Positions 42,575-52,280 are shown, numbered from the stretch's first letter. The stretch: DNA of 64,000 nucleotides from Streptomyces sp. Edi4 (GCF_040253615.1 NZ_JBEJGY010000004.1:682001-746000), one strand, 5' to 3'. The notes: generated by a model from the letters alone, not told the origin. Translations and numbers: made by a program.

Positions 42575-43667
42575 TCTGCGCGCCGTCCGCGCGGTGCTGC
42601 TCGCGGGCGGCGAGGGACGTCGCATGGGGCCCCTCGGCACGGGCCGGCTCAAGCCGCTCGTTCCCTACGGCGGCACCTGCCGTCTGATCGACTTCAGCCT
42701 CGCCAACGCCCGCGCCTCGGGCCTTTCGGAAGTGCTGCTCCTGTCCCAGTACGAGGAGCGGCTGCTCATGGACGACCTGCATCTGATGTGGAACACCGCG
42801 CCCGGCTTCCGGGTGCGCTTCGGTCCCTACGACGACGCCTACCGGGGCCCGGACCTGCCCGCGCGGCTGCCGCGGCGCACTTGGCCGCTGGAGCGCGGCA
42901 CCGCCGACGCCCTGATCCGCAAGGCGCCGTACGTCTTCACCGAGGGCACCGAACAGGTCCTGGTCCTGCACGCCGACCACGTCTACCGCTACGACTACCG
43001 GCCGCTGATCGAGGGCCACCGCGCTTCGGGCGCGGCCCTGACGATCGCCTACCAGCGCATCGAACCGCGCTGGGTGCACCTGTTCGGCATGGTCCGTTTC
43101 GACGGCGGCGGCCGGCTCACCGAGTTCACCGAGAAACCCGACAACCCCACCTCCGACCTGGTGTTCGCGGCCTTCTGCGTCTTCGACGCCGCCGTGCTGC
43201 GCCGGTACCTGACCGCCCTTGAGGGCACCGGCTGGCAGCACGACATCAGCCGGGACGTGATCCCCGCCATGCTCGCGGCCGGGGAGCACATCCGGGGCCA
43301 CGAGGTGCGCGGCCACTGGGAGGACATCGGCACGGTCGAGCGCTATCACCGGGCGCATCTGGCGCTCGCCGCCGGGCCGGCGCCCGAGCTGGCGCGGATG
43401 CCCCGGACGCTGCGGCCCTCGGTGGGGCGCAGCTGGGTCGCGGAGGCCCCCGGTGTGCGCGCCTCGGTGATCGCCTCGGACCTCGTCAACGACGGGGTGG
43501 TGGCGGACAGCGTGCTCTTCCCCGGCGTGCGGATCGGGGCGGGCGCGCGCGTGCGGCGCAGCGTGGTGCTTCCCGGCGCGGTGATACCGCCGGGCGCCGA
43601 CATCGAGGCAGCCGTCGTCCTTGAGGACGGACACATCCAGCACGTCGCAGAAGGAGTGAGCGCATGA
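42567..43667 (+). CDS. GlgC-like nucleotidyltransferase (AcbR-like)
   Basis: The 366-residue protein is of the ADP-glucose pyrophosphorylase type: [20 protein letters not shown] (11-30) is the nucleotide-binding motif, followed by ERGTADAL (about 111-118) and [13 protein letters not shown] (about 133-145), with the left-handed beta-helix tail ([16 protein letters not shown].., from about 290). AcbR in the acarbose pathway activates the cyclitol as a nucleotide diphosphate derivative, so the same role is proposed. It overlaps the preceding gene by eight bases. Confidence 0.85.
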   Translation: MTDLRAVRAVLLAGGEGRRMGPLGTGRLKPLVPYGGTCRLIDFSLANARASGLSEVLLLSQYEERLLMDDLHLMWNTAPGFRVRFGPYDDAYRGPDLPARLPRRTWPLERGTADALIRKAPYVFTEGTEQVLVLHADHVYRYDYRPLIEGHRASGAALTIAYQRIEPRWVHLFGMVRFDGGGRLTEFTEKPDNPTSDLVFAAFCVFDAAVLRRYLTALEGTGWQHDISRDVIPAMLAAGEHIRGHEVRGHWEDIGTVERYHRAHLALAAGPAPELARMPRTLRPSVGRSWVAEAPGVRASVIASDLVNDGVVADSVLFPGVRIGAGARVRRSVVLPGAVIPPGADIEAAVVLEDGHIQHVAEGVSA

Positions 43668-44620
43668 CCCTGACCGGACCCCACCGCCCCGACGAGGAGC
43701 GCCGGCCGGCCGACTACGACGTCCTGGTGGTCGGCGGAGTCGGTGTGGACACCATCGTGCGCGTGGACGAACTGCGCGTACCGCCGGGCGACTCCGTCTT
43801 CGTGGAGCCGCTGCGCGACTACGTCGGCCACACCGGCAACGGCGTGGCGCTCGGCTGGCACGCGCTCGGGCTGCGCACGAAGTTCCTCGACTTCCTCGGC
43901 GACGACCCGCAGGGCCGGATGGTCCTCGATCACTACGCGCGCGCCGGCCTCGATTTCACTCATCTTCCCTCCCCGCACGGCACGCCACGTTCGGCGAACC
44001 TGGTGGATCCGCGAGGCCGCCGCTTCTCCTTCTACGACGGCCGCCACCCCGAGGACCTGCGCCTCCCGCGCGATTTCCATCTGCCCTTCCTGCGCAGGTC
44101 GGCCCATGTCCATCTGTCGATCGTGGGACACAACCAGGACATGTACGAGGACATCCACCGCCTGGGCGTAACCAGCTCCACCGACCTGCACGACTGGGAC
44201 GGGCGCAATCCGCACCACCGCCGTTACGCCCTCAACTCCGACTACGTCTTCCTCAGCGCGGCGGCGGTCCGCGACGAGCTGCCCTCGGTGCTGCGGGCCG
44301 TCATCGACGAGGGCCGCGCCCGGTTCGTGGTGGCCACCGACGGCGCCGAGGGCTGTCATCTGCTGGCGCGCGGCGACCGCGGGATCCGCCACTTTCCCGC
44401 CGTACGTCCCGAGCGTCCGGTCGTCGACACCAACGGCGCCGGTGACGCGTTCGTCACCGCCTTCCTGCACTCCCTCTTCGAGGGCCACTCGCTGGAGAAG
44501 TGCGTTCTGGCCGGTTCGGTGGCCGGCGCCTTCGCGTGCGGCAGCGTGGGCACCCACACCGAGTTCATCGATCTGCCGCACCTTCGCGCGGCCACCGCGC
44601 GCGCCGTCGTGGACCGGTGA
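43664..44620 (+). CDS. PfkB/ribokinase-family carbohydrate or cyclitol kinase (AcbK-like)
   Basis: The 318-residue kinase shows [16 protein letters not shown] (N-terminal PfkB signature region), [16 protein letters not shown] and the C-terminal catalytic motif [14 protein letters not shown] with the base aspartate in GAGD. PfkB kinases phosphorylate sugars at a primary hydroxyl. In acarbose, AcbK is a ribokinase-like acarbose 7-kinase, thought to protect the producer from its own inhibitor. The start overlaps the GlgC-like stop (ATGA) and its stop overlaps the next GTG (GTGA). Confidence 0.85.
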   Translation: MTLTGPHRPDEERRPADYDVLVVGGVGVDTIVRVDELRVPPGDSVFVEPLRDYVGHTGNGVALGWHALGLRTKFLDFLGDDPQGRMVLDHYARAGLDFTHLPSPHGTPRSANLVDPRGRRFSFYDGRHPEDLRLPRDFHLPFLRRSAHVHLSIVGHNQDMYEDIHRLGVTSSTDLHDWDGRNPHHRRYALNSDYVFLSAAAVRDELPSVLRAVIDEGRARFVVATDGAEGCHLLARGDRGIRHFPAVRPERPVVDTNGAGDAFVTAFLHSLFEGHSLEKCVLAGSVAGAFACGSVGTHTEFIDLPHLRAATARAVVDR

Positions 44621-47600
44621 GCGGCGTGCACATCATCCATTTCGCCTTCGAGTGCGGCGGGTTCGACCACCGCCTGATGCGCGGCGGCCTGTCCCCGCTG
44701 GTGTGGAACCTCTCGCGCGAGTACGCCGCCCGCGGCCACCGGGTCTCGCTCGTCACCCCCGCGCACGGGCTCCTCGACGCGCTGCGGCGCGATCACCCCG
44801 TCGAAGAGCTCGACTACGTCCACGAGCACGCGGTCCCGCTGGTCCTGGACCCCAAGGTGTGGCCGGACCGGCCGGGCGAGATCAGCCTGGAGCTGACCAC
44901 CCGTGCCCACCGGCTGCGCCTGGACGGCGTCGATGTGTACTTCCTGTCCGACGCCCACCTCGACCTGCTGCCCGACCGGCTGTATCCGCCGCCCGGCACC
45001 GAGGGGCAGGACCTCGCCCACTTCAAGCCGCTGGTCTTCCAGGTCGCCGGAGCCCACTTCATCCAGTGGTATCTGCGGGGCGGGGAAGCGGTGGTGCACG
45101 GCTTCGAGCCGTACTACCACTACCTGCTGCCGGCGCTGTTCGCCGGCGACCCCTCACTTCGGACCGTGAGCACGGTCGCGGCCAACGCGCCCGTCACGCG
45201 CAAGGTGTACCGCCCGCAGGTGGAGCGGCTGCTCCAGCTGTTCGGGGTGCGCGTGGACCTCGACGCCCTCGAGGAGACGCTGCCCGCCGAGGACACACCG
45301 GAGGCGACCTTGCGGCGCGCCCTGGCCGGGACTCGCACGCACGTCGAGTACGGCCCCGGCCATGTCGCCTTCCTGCCGCTCGTCCTGGCCCACGCCGATC
45401 TGGTCGACTTCGTCTCGCCCGGCCAGCTCGACCACTGCGCCACGTTCCGGGACACCCCGTTCGAAAGTCTCTTCCGTACGCTGCCGTTGTCCCGGATGCT
45501 GCGTGAGCAGGCGTCGAAGCTGCTCATGGGCGGCTGCGGCATATCCGACAGCTGGCTGGCGCGCGATCCCGGGGCCGTGGACCGCGCGGCGGTGCTGCGC
45601 TCCCTCGGTCTCGATCCCGCTCTGCCGGTCTTCTACCACGCCGCCCGCTACGCGGTGCACCACAAGGGCCAGATGGAGCTGGTCCGGGCCGTCGAGCAGG
45701 TCCTCGACGGGGGCACGCGCGCCTCCTTCCTCCTGCGCTTCGCCACCGGCGGAGGCGGCCAGGACGCACCGGTCGCCAACGCGTACTTCCAGAGCGTCGC
45801 CGACCGCCACCCGGGCCGTATCCATCTGGACTGGCGCCTGGCCGACGAGGACACGCTGTTCGAGCAGGCGGCGTGCGCCGATTTCTGTGTCTTCCCCTCG
45901 AAGTTCGAACTCGACGGGTTCCTCATCGCCCAGGCGGAGGCGATGGCGTGCGGCGCGGTGCCGATCGCGACCGCGCAGAGCGTCACGGCGCACTTCCGGC
46001 ACGCGTCGGCCCAGGACGATCCCCCGGCCACCGGGTTCTGCGTGCCGGGCTCGTTCCGTGACGACGACAACGGCCTCACCCGCGCGCTCGCCGAGCGCCT
46101 GCGCGAGGCCGCTGACCTGCGGCGCACAGCCCCCGGCGACTACGCGCGGCTTTCGCGCGACTCCCGTACGCTGGCGGGTGAGTTCACCTGGTCACGGAGC
46201 GCGGACCGGCGCCTCGCGGCCTTCGAGGACGTCCTGCGCGGGCGGCCCAGGACCTTCCCGGCCACGGACGCGATCCGGTACGGGTGGTTCGACACCTTGT
46301 CCGCCGCCGACTGGGAGCGGCACCGCCGCGCCATCGGGGAGTCGGCCGAGGCCCTGGGCGACACGGCCGCCTACAGCCGGTGCGCGCCGCTGGACGACGC
46401 GGCGCGCGAGCGGCTTTTCGAGGCGGCCCACGCCCGGGCCGACTTCGCCCGGTGCGCCGAGACCGCGCGGGCCGCCGGACGCGCGGACTGGGCCGCGCGC
46501 CTGCGCGAGCGGTGCCGCACACGCCAGGACGGCGCCGGACGCCTGCACGTCACGTACACACACCCCCGGGCGCGGCACGTGGAGGTGGCGGTGCCGGGCG
46601 TCGGCGCCCCCTCGACGGGAGTGGAGTCCGCCGCCGAGGCGGCTGCATCGGACGAGCCCGTGCCGAGGAGCCAAGGGATCGTCCTGGCGCCGCTCGCACC
46701 CGTGGGGGCGGGTGTCTTCCGGGGGGTCCTGGAGGGGCCGCCGGTGGGGCGGAGCCTGCTCGTCATGCTGACCCTGGATTCGGGGCGGGTCACCTGGGAC
46801 ACGGTCCCGGTCGAACCCGCGCCCGGCGCTCCCCCGTACCGCCTGGTCGCCACCGACCTCGACGGCACGTTGCTGCGGGGCGACCAGACCGTCTCGGAGC
46901 GCACCTCGCGCGCACTGGCAGCGGTCGCCGCCGCCGGCGCGCTGCACCTGGTGGTGACCGGCAGACCCGCCGCCGCCTGCAAGCAGTATCTGGCCGCCAT
47001 CGGCTACCGGGGGCTCGCCGTCTGCGGCCAGGGCGCCCAGCTCTACGACGCCGACGCCGACCGGCTGCTCAGCTCCGCCCCGCTCGACCTCGACCTGGCG
47101 CGCGCGCTGGTCGAACGTGTCGAGGCGCGTCTTGGCCCGCTGGAGCTGGGCGTGGTGACGGCGCCGCCCGAGAGCCGCTTCAAGGTCACACCCCGGTTCG
47201 GCGAACGCGTCCGGCACGGCTGGGACGTCACGACCGACCGGGGGCTGCTGTGGACGGAGCCCATCGACAAACTCGTCCTGCACCACACGAGCGTGCCTGA
47301 GGACGAAGTAGCCCGCACCGCACGGGAGTTGGGCGGTGACACAGTGACCGTCACACATTCGGTGCGGGGCATGGTGGAGGTGTTGCCGCCCGGCACCACC
47401 AAGGCGGCCGGGGTGGCGCGGGCGGCCCGGCTCCTCGGGTGCACGGCTGCCGAGACCATCGCCTTCGGCGACATGCCCAACGACATCTCGCTGCTCGCCT
47501 GGGCCGCGCACGGCGTGGCCGTCGCCAACGCCCATCCGGCGCTGCGGGCGATGGCCGACGAGATCGCTCCGGGAAACGACGAGGACGGCGTCGCCGTCGT

Positions 47601-47640
47601 CCTCGAACGTCTCTTCGGCGACCCGGCGGGGGCCCGGTGA
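44617..47640 (+). CDS. Glycosyltransferase 2 fused to a HAD phosphatase (AcbI-AcbJ-like fusion)
   Basis: The 1007-residue chain has two parts. Residues 1-735 are a paralogue of the glycosyltransferase at 40481: HIIHFAFECGGFDH, GGLSPLVWNLSREYAARGH, FPSKFELDGFLIAQAEAM with the donor-site glutamates, and a shared ending LTLDSGRVTWD. Residues 740-1007 are a Cof-type HAD phosphatase with the nucleophile motif ATDLDGTLLRGDQ (D747-x-D749-G-T), VVTGRPAA (motif II), a lysine near KAAGVARAARLLG and GDMPNDISLLAWA (motif IV). A single protein that links sugar units and removes a phosphate would fit the acarbose AcbI and AcbJ steps. The GTG start overlaps the PfkB stop. Confidence 0.85.
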   Translation: MSGVHIIHFAFECGGFDHRLMRGGLSPLVWNLSREYAARGHRVSLVTPAHGLLDALRRDHPVEELDYVHEHAVPLVLDPKVWPDRPGEISLELTTRAHRLRLDGVDVYFLSDAHLDLLPDRLYPPPGTEGQDLAHFKPLVFQVAGAHFIQWYLRGGEAVVHGFEPYYHYLLPALFAGDPSLRTVSTVAANAPVTRKVYRPQVERLLQLFGVRVDLDALEETLPAEDTPEATLRRALAGTRTHVEYGPGHVAFLPLVLAHADLVDFVSPGQLDHCATFRDTPFESLFRTLPLSRMLREQASKLLMGGCGISDSWLARDPGAVDRAAVLRSLGLDPALPVFYHAARYAVHHKGQMELVRAVEQVLDGGTRASFLLRFATGGGGQDAPVANAYFQSVADRHPGRIHLDWRLADEDTLFEQAACADFCVFPSKFELDGFLIAQAEAMACGAVPIATAQSVTAHFRHASAQDDPPATGFCVPGSFRDDDNGLTRALAERLREAADLRRTAPGDYARLSRDSRTLAGEFTWSRSADRRLAAFEDVLRGRPRTFPATDAIRYGWFDTLSAADWERHRRAIGESAEALGDTAAYSRCAPLDDAARERLFEAAHARADFARCAETARAAGRADWAARLRERCRTRQDGAGRLHVTYTHPRARHVEVAVPGVGAPSTGVESAAEAAASDEPVPRSQGIVLAPLAPVGAGVFRGVLEGPPVGRSLLVMLTLDSGRVTWDTVPVEPAPGAPPYRLVATDLDGTLLRGDQTVSERTSRALAAVAAAGALHLVVTGRPAAACKQYLAAIGYRGLAVCGQGAQLYDADADRLLSSAPLDLDLARALVERVEARLGPLELGVVTAPPESRFKVTPRFGERVRHGWDVTTDRGLLWTEPIDKLVLHHTSVPEDEVARTARELGGDTVTVTHSVRGMVEVLPPGTTKAAGVARAARLLGCTAAETIAFGDMPNDISLLAWAAHGVAVANAHPALRAMADEIAPGNDEDGVAVVLERLFGDPAGAR

Positions 47641-49712
47641 GCGAGATCCTGCGCGAACTGGCCCGCGCGCACGGCGTGTCCACCTCCTACACCACCGACC
47701 GGGGCCACCGCGTCGAGGTGGCCGGGGACACCCTGGTGGACGTGCTCGCGGCCCTCGGGGTGAAGGCGGGCGACGAGTCCTCGGCCCGCGCCGCGCTCAC
47801 CGCCCACCGCGACCGGGCCGCCACCCCTCCGCTGCCCGGCTGCGTCGTCGTGCGCGAGGGCGATGTGCCCCAACTCGCCCTGTCAGCCGCATGGTTGACC
47901 GAGGTGGAGCTGGAAGGGGGCGGCCGCGCGCCGCTGTCGGGCTCGCTGCCCATCGGACGCCACACCCTGCGCGCCTCGGCGCACGGGAACGAGCAGGGCG
48001 TGCCGCTGCTGGTCGTACCGCGACGGCTGCCCGTGCCCGCCGAACGGCACTGGGGGTTCTTGGTCCAGCTGTACTCGGTGCTGTCCCGGCGCTCCTGGGG
48101 CATGGGCGACCTCGGAGATCTGACGGAGCTGGCGTCCTGGTCGGGGCGGGCGCTGGGGGCGGATTTCGTGCAGCTCGGGCCGGTGCACGCGGCCGAGCCC
48201 GGCGCGTTGCGGGACCCCTCGCCCTACCGCCCCAGTTCGCGCCGGTATCCCGACTGGCTGCATGTGCGGGTCGAGGCGGTCCCGGAGTACGCCCACCTCA
48301 CGGGCGAGGCGCGGCGCACCGCCGACGAGTGCGCCGCACGGGCCCGGGCCCTGAACGCGGACGTCCTGCGCGGCGCCGCCCTCATCGACCGCGAGGCGGT
48401 GCGCTCGCTCAAACGCGAGGCACTGCGCGCGGTGCACCGGGTACCGCTCCCGCCCGGGCGGGCCCTGGCCTTCGCCCGGTTCGTCGCACGCGAGGGCGAG
48501 GACTTGCGCGACTTCGCCACCTGGTGCGCGCTGGCCGAGGTCCACGGCGGGGCGTGGCGGTCCTGGCCCGAGGCCCTGCGCGATCCGCGTTCGCCGGCCG
48601 TGGAGCGGGCCCGGCGGGAACGGGCCGCCGAAGTGGACTTCCACCGCTGGCTCGCCTGGGTCGCCGACGAACAGCTCGCGGGCGCCCAGGCGGCCGCCCG
48701 GGAAGCGGGCATGGCGATCGGGCTGATCCACGACCTGGCGGTCGGGGTCGCGCCGGAGGGCGCCGACGCGTGGGCCCAACAGGACGTCCTGGCGCCGAGG
48801 ATGAGCGTCGGCGCGCCGCCGGACGACTTCAACCCGCGCGGCCAGGACTGGGGCCAGCCGCCGTGGCGCCCCGACCGGCTCGCCGCCTGCGGCTACCGGC
48901 CGCTCGCCGGGCTGCTGGGGGCAAGCCTGCGGCACGCGGGCGCGCTGCGCGTCGACCATGTGATGGGCCTGTTCCGCCTGTGGTGGGTGCCCGAGGGGCG
49001 GACGCCCACCGAGGGCACCTATGTCCGCTATGACGCGGATGCGATGCTGGGCGTGCTGACACTGGAGGCGCACCGGGCGGGCGCCGTCGTCATCGGCGAG
49101 GACCTGGGCACGGTCGAGACCTCCGTACGCGCCTCGCTCGACGAGCGCGGGATCCTCGGCACGTCCGTGCAGCGCTTCGAATACCTCGGGGGCCCGCACG
49201 GCCGCGACGGGCCGCTCCCGCCCGGCCGATGGCGGCGCGACTGCCTGGCCACGCTCACCACGCACGACCTGCCGACGACCGCCGCGTGGCTCAGCGGCGA
49301 GCACGTCCAACTGCGGGACCGGCTCGGACTGTTGACGCGACCCCGGGCCGTCGAGGAGGCCGAGGCGAGGGCCGGGCGCGCGGGCTGGATGGCGGAGCTG
49401 GCGCGGCTCGGGCTGCTGCCCGACCCGGACGGCGACGTCGTCGCGCTGCACCGTTTCCTGTGCCGCACCCCGGCCCGGCTGCTGGGTGTGTGGCTGGCGG
49501 ACGTCACCGGCGACCGCAGGCCCCAGAACATTCCCGGCACGGCCGCCGAGCACCCCAACTGGCGGCTGCCGGTGAGCGACGAGCGGGGACACCCCGTCCC
49601 CCTGGAGGACCTTCCGGGGCAGCCCCTCACGGCGGCCCTGGCCCACGTGTTCACGGATCTTCGACGAGACCGTGAGAAAACTGAGGAGACAGATGTCAGG
49701 CCAGGTTCTTGA
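47637..49712 (+). CDS. malQ: 4-alpha-glucanotransferase (MalQ type, AcbQ-like)
   Basis: The 691-residue GH77 enzyme moves alpha-1,4-glucan chains between donors and acceptors. The three catalytic carboxylates are all present: Asp440 in RVDHVMGLFRLWW (nucleophile), Glu488 in GEDLGTV (acid/base) and Asp544 in TTHDLPTT. DPSPYRPSSRRYPDWLHV, a family signature, is near 198-215. In the acarbose cluster an amylomaltase-like AcbQ follows the acbI-acbJ genes, exactly the order seen here. It probably shapes the maltooligosaccharide acceptor or extends the product. GTG 47637 overlaps the previous stop. Confidence 0.88.
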   Translation: MSEILRELARAHGVSTSYTTDRGHRVEVAGDTLVDVLAALGVKAGDESSARAALTAHRDRAATPPLPGCVVVREGDVPQLALSAAWLTEVELEGGGRAPLSGSLPIGRHTLRASAHGNEQGVPLLVVPRRLPVPAERHWGFLVQLYSVLSRRSWGMGDLGDLTELASWSGRALGADFVQLGPVHAAEPGALRDPSPYRPSSRRYPDWLHVRVEAVPEYAHLTGEARRTADECAARARALNADVLRGAALIDREAVRSLKREALRAVHRVPLPPGRALAFARFVAREGEDLRDFATWCALAEVHGGAWRSWPEALRDPRSPAVERARRERAAEVDFHRWLAWVADEQLAGAQAAAREAGMAIGLIHDLAVGVAPEGADAWAQQDVLAPRMSVGAPPDDFNPRGQDWGQPPWRPDRLAACGYRPLAGLLGASLRHAGALRVDHVMGLFRLWWVPEGRTPTEGTYVRYDADAMLGVLTLEAHRAGAVVIGEDLGTVETSVRASLDERGILGTSVQRFEYLGGPHGRDGPLPPGRWRRDCLATLTTHDLPTTAAWLSGEHVQLRDRLGLLTRPRAVEEAEARAGRAGWMAELARLGLLPDPDGDVVALHRFLCRTPARLLGVWLADVTGDRRPQNIPGTAAEHPNWRLPVSDERGHPVPLEDLPGQPLTAALAHVFTDLRRDREKTEETDVRPGS

Positions 49713-50898
49713 CCGGGTCGGCCACCCGCCGACGGGGGTCCGGGAGGATCCCGGGGGCTTCGATCTGAGAGCGCCGGAAGGCACCCGCTACCGGGTCGAT
49801 CTCACCGCCGACGTGTTCGGGCCGCGCAACGCGCTGCTCGCCGACCGTCTGGAGGGCCGGCGGGTGGTGGCGTTCGTCAGCCCCACCGTCGAGCGGCTGT
49901 ACGGCGGGCGGCTGCGCGCCTATCTGGGCGCGCACGCCACCGGCCGGTGGACGCTGCACGTCATCCCCACGGGCGAACACCACAAGACGCTCGGCGCGGC
50001 GGAGCACATCTGCGCCCTCGCCAAGTCCGACGGACTCGACCGGCACGGCGTGATGCTCGCTGTCGGGGGCGGCATCGTCGCCGATGTCGTCGGTTTCGCC
50101 GCGTCCATGTACGCGCGGGGTGTGCGCTACATCAAGGTCAACACCACTCTGGTGGGGCAGGTCGATGTCGGGGTGGGGGTCAAGACGGGCGTCAACGCCC
50201 TCCAGACGAAGAACATGTTCGGCGCCTACCATCCGGCGCACGCCTCCCTGAACGATCCCGCCTTCCTCGCCACGCTCGCCGACCGGCAGATCCGTTGCGG
50301 GCTCGCCGAGATCGTGAAGATGGCCGTGATCCTGGACGGCGACCTCTTCCGGACCCTGGAAGAGCACCCGGACGCCTTCCGCCGGCCCGGGGCCAACGGC
50401 GTACGCGACCGTGCCCGGGTCGATCTGGAGACGTACATCCTGCGGACGTCGATGCGGCTGATGATGGAAGAGCTCTGCCCCAACCTCCAGGAACACGACC
50501 TGGCCCGGCTCGTCGACTTCGGCCACACCTTCAGCCCGCTCGTCGAGACGGCCGGCGGCCACCGCCTTCAGCACGGCGAGGCGGTCGCCGTGGACATGGC
50601 GCTCTCGGCGCATGTGGCGCGTCTGCTCGGCCTGGCGGACGACGAGACCTGTGAGCGGATCGTGGGTCTGCTGCGGCGGATCGGGCTGCCGGTGTTCGAC
50701 CCGCGCACCTGCACACCGGAGTTGATGACGCAGGCGCTGCGTGCGTCCTGGCAGCGCCGGGGCCGCAAACTGCACCTCGTCGTGCCGACGGCGATCGGCA
50801 AGGCGGCGTTCGTGGCGGAGCTGGAGGACGTGCCCACGGACGTCCTGGAGGCGGCGCTCGCGAGCCTCGCGGCGCGGGGAGGACGGCGCGATGCCTGA
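49693..50898 (+). CDS. Sedoheptulose 7-phosphate cyclase, 2-epi-5-epi-valiolone synthase type (AcbC-like)
   Basis: The 401-residue protein is of the dehydroquinate synthase fold. NAD loop GGGIVADVVGFAASMY at 125-140, zinc ligands Glu206 (GLAEIVKM), His278 (DFGHTFSP) and His294 (LQHGEAVA) are visible. DFGHTFSP, in place of GHTFGHA of shikimate-pathway enzymes, together with MEELCPNLQEHDL, is the mark of sugar phosphate cyclases that make C7 cyclitols. Context favours 2-epi-5-epi-valiolone. It starts at ATG 49693 (GAGGAGAC site) and overlaps the MalQ gene by 20 bases and the cupin gene by eight. An exact product class would need alignment with EEVS, EVS and DDGS. Confidence 0.85.
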   Translation: MSGQVLDRVGHPPTGVREDPGGFDLRAPEGTRYRVDLTADVFGPRNALLADRLEGRRVVAFVSPTVERLYGGRLRAYLGAHATGRWTLHVIPTGEHHKTLGAAEHICALAKSDGLDRHGVMLAVGGGIVADVVGFAASMYARGVRYIKVNTTLVGQVDVGVGVKTGVNALQTKNMFGAYHPAHASLNDPAFLATLADRQIRCGLAEIVKMAVILDGDLFRTLEEHPDAFRRPGANGVRDRARVDLETYILRTSMRLMMEELCPNLQEHDLARLVDFGHTFSPLVETAGGHRLQHGEAVAVDMALSAHVARLLGLADDETCERIVGLLRRIGLPVFDPRTCTPELMTQALRASWQRRGRKLHLVVPTAIGKAAFVAELEDVPTDVLEAALASLAARGGRRDA

Positions 50899-51262
50899 GC
50901 CCGTGGTCAATCTGCGCGATCTGCTGGCGGCCAAGGAGCGGGACCACGGGGGGCTCGGCACGATCCTGGCCCACCGCGTCTTCGCCCGCCGCCCGGGCGG
51001 CCACGGCGCGGACTTCATCGACCTGGCCGTGCTGGCGCCGGGCACGTCGATCGGCCGGCACCGGCACGGCGAGGACCGCGAGACCTACATCGTGCTGGAC
51101 GGCTCCGGTGTCATGTACCGCGACGGCGAGGAGTTCCGGGTGGGCCCGGGCGACGTGGTCGTCAACGACCCTTACGGGGAGCACGGGTTGCGCAACGACG
51201 GTGAGCGACAGCTGCGGCTGCTCGTCTTCGCGACGGAATGCGGTGAGCGCGATGCCGGCTGA
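50891..51262 (+). CDS. Cupin-fold protein (candidate cyclitol isomerase)
   Basis: The 123-residue protein has the two cupin motifs: GTSIGRHRHGEDRETYIVLD (G(X)5HXH(X)4E type, residues about 52-71) and PGDVVVNDPYGEHGLRN (about 86-102), supplying the His/His/Glu/His metal site. Small single-domain cupins include sugar isomerases and epimerases as well as oxygenases. It sits between the cyclase and a kinase gene, exactly where the acarbose pathway needs a 2-epimerase (AcbO), and no other epimerase is encoded nearby. The role is inference. Confidence 0.8.
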   Translation: MPEPVVNLRDLLAAKERDHGGLGTILAHRVFARRPGGHGADFIDLAVLAPGTSIGRHRHGEDRETYIVLDGSGVMYRDGEEFRVGPGDVVVNDPYGEHGLRNDGERQLRLLVFATECGERDAG

Positions 51263-52280
51263 CCAGACGTTCACCGTGCTGGACGTGGGCGGCACCACGC
51301 TGCGGGTGGGGAGCTTCGATCCCGTCACCGGTGTGCTGTCCCGGGTGCGCCGGGTACCGGTCGAGGGCATGCGGGGCGCTCCCGACGCACCGGTCGGCGT
51401 GCTTCAGCGGCGGGTGGTGGAGCAGATCGTGCGCGAGATGGAGGCGCACACGGGCGGCGCGGCGCCGAGGGCTCTGGGCGTGGCGTTCGCCGGGCCGGTC
51501 ACGGCCGGGGGCCTCGTACTGGCCGCACCCACCATCTGGGGGCGGCGCGCTGATCCCCTCCCGCTGGCGGACCTGCTCACCCGGCGCATCGGAGCGCCGG
51601 CCCTCGTGGTGAACGACCTGACGGCCGCGGCCTGGCGGTACGCGGCCCACGAGCCCGGGGATTTCTGCCTGATCACCGTCAGCTCCGGCATCGGCAACAA
51701 GGTGTTTCGCGGCGGCGAGGTCCTGCTGGGCACCGACGGCCACGGCGGGGAGCTCGGCCACTGGGTCTGCGACCTGTCCCCCGACGCGCCGCTGTGCGAC
51801 TGCGGCGGCCGCGGGCACCTGGGGGCCATCGCCTCCGGGCGCGGTGTGCTGGCCGCGACCCGCCGCGCGGCGGCGACCGATGGGGCCGCCTTCCGCGCCT
51901 CCGCGCTCGGCGCGCTGTGCGCGGGCCGCGTGGAAGGCGTGGACAACCGGGCGGTCGCGAAGGCGGTGCGCGCGGGCGACCCCTTCACCACCGAGGTGGT
52001 GCGCGGCACGGTGACCGCCCTCGCGCAGGCGATCGGCGCAGTCTTCGCGTCGATCGGTGTCGCCCGCTACCTCCTGATGGGTGGTTTCGCGCTGGGGGTG
52101 GGCGAGCCGTATCGCCGTCTGCTGGTGGCCGAGCTGCGGCGGCTGGGCTGTTTCGGCCTCGACGCGGAACAGATCGACGCGATGGTCTCGCTCGGCGTGG
52201 CCGACGACGACCACGGGCTGATCGGTGTGGGCCGCTGCCTCGCCGGCCACGCGCCCCTCCCCGCGCGGGCGTTCTCGTGA
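51252..52280 (+). CDS. ROK-family kinase (candidate valiolone 7-kinase, AcbM-like)
   Basis: The 342-residue ROK kinase has the phosphate loop VLDVGGTTLRVGSF (9-22), the catalytic aspartate region VVNDLTAAAW and GHGGELGHWVCDL, then CDCGGRGHLGAIASG, the ROK zinc-binding motif in which the usual last cysteine is histidine. ROK kinases phosphorylate glucose-like compounds. AcbM phosphorylates 2-epi-5-epi-valiolone at C7 directly after AcbC, and the neighbourhood of the cyclase supports the same step. ATG 51252 overlaps the cupin stop by 11 bases. Confidence 0.82.
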   Translation: MPADQTFTVLDVGGTTLRVGSFDPVTGVLSRVRRVPVEGMRGAPDAPVGVLQRRVVEQIVREMEAHTGGAAPRALGVAFAGPVTAGGLVLAAPTIWGRRADPLPLADLLTRRIGAPALVVNDLTAAAWRYAAHEPGDFCLITVSSGIGNKVFRGGEVLLGTDGHGGELGHWVCDLSPDAPLCDCGGRGHLGAIASGRGVLAATRRAAATDGAAFRASALGALCAGRVEGVDNRAVAKAVRAGDPFTTEVVRGTVTALAQAIGAVFASIGVARYLLMGGFALGVGEPYRRLLVAELRRLGCFGLDAEQIDAMVSLGVADDDHGLIGVGRCLAGHAPLPARAFS

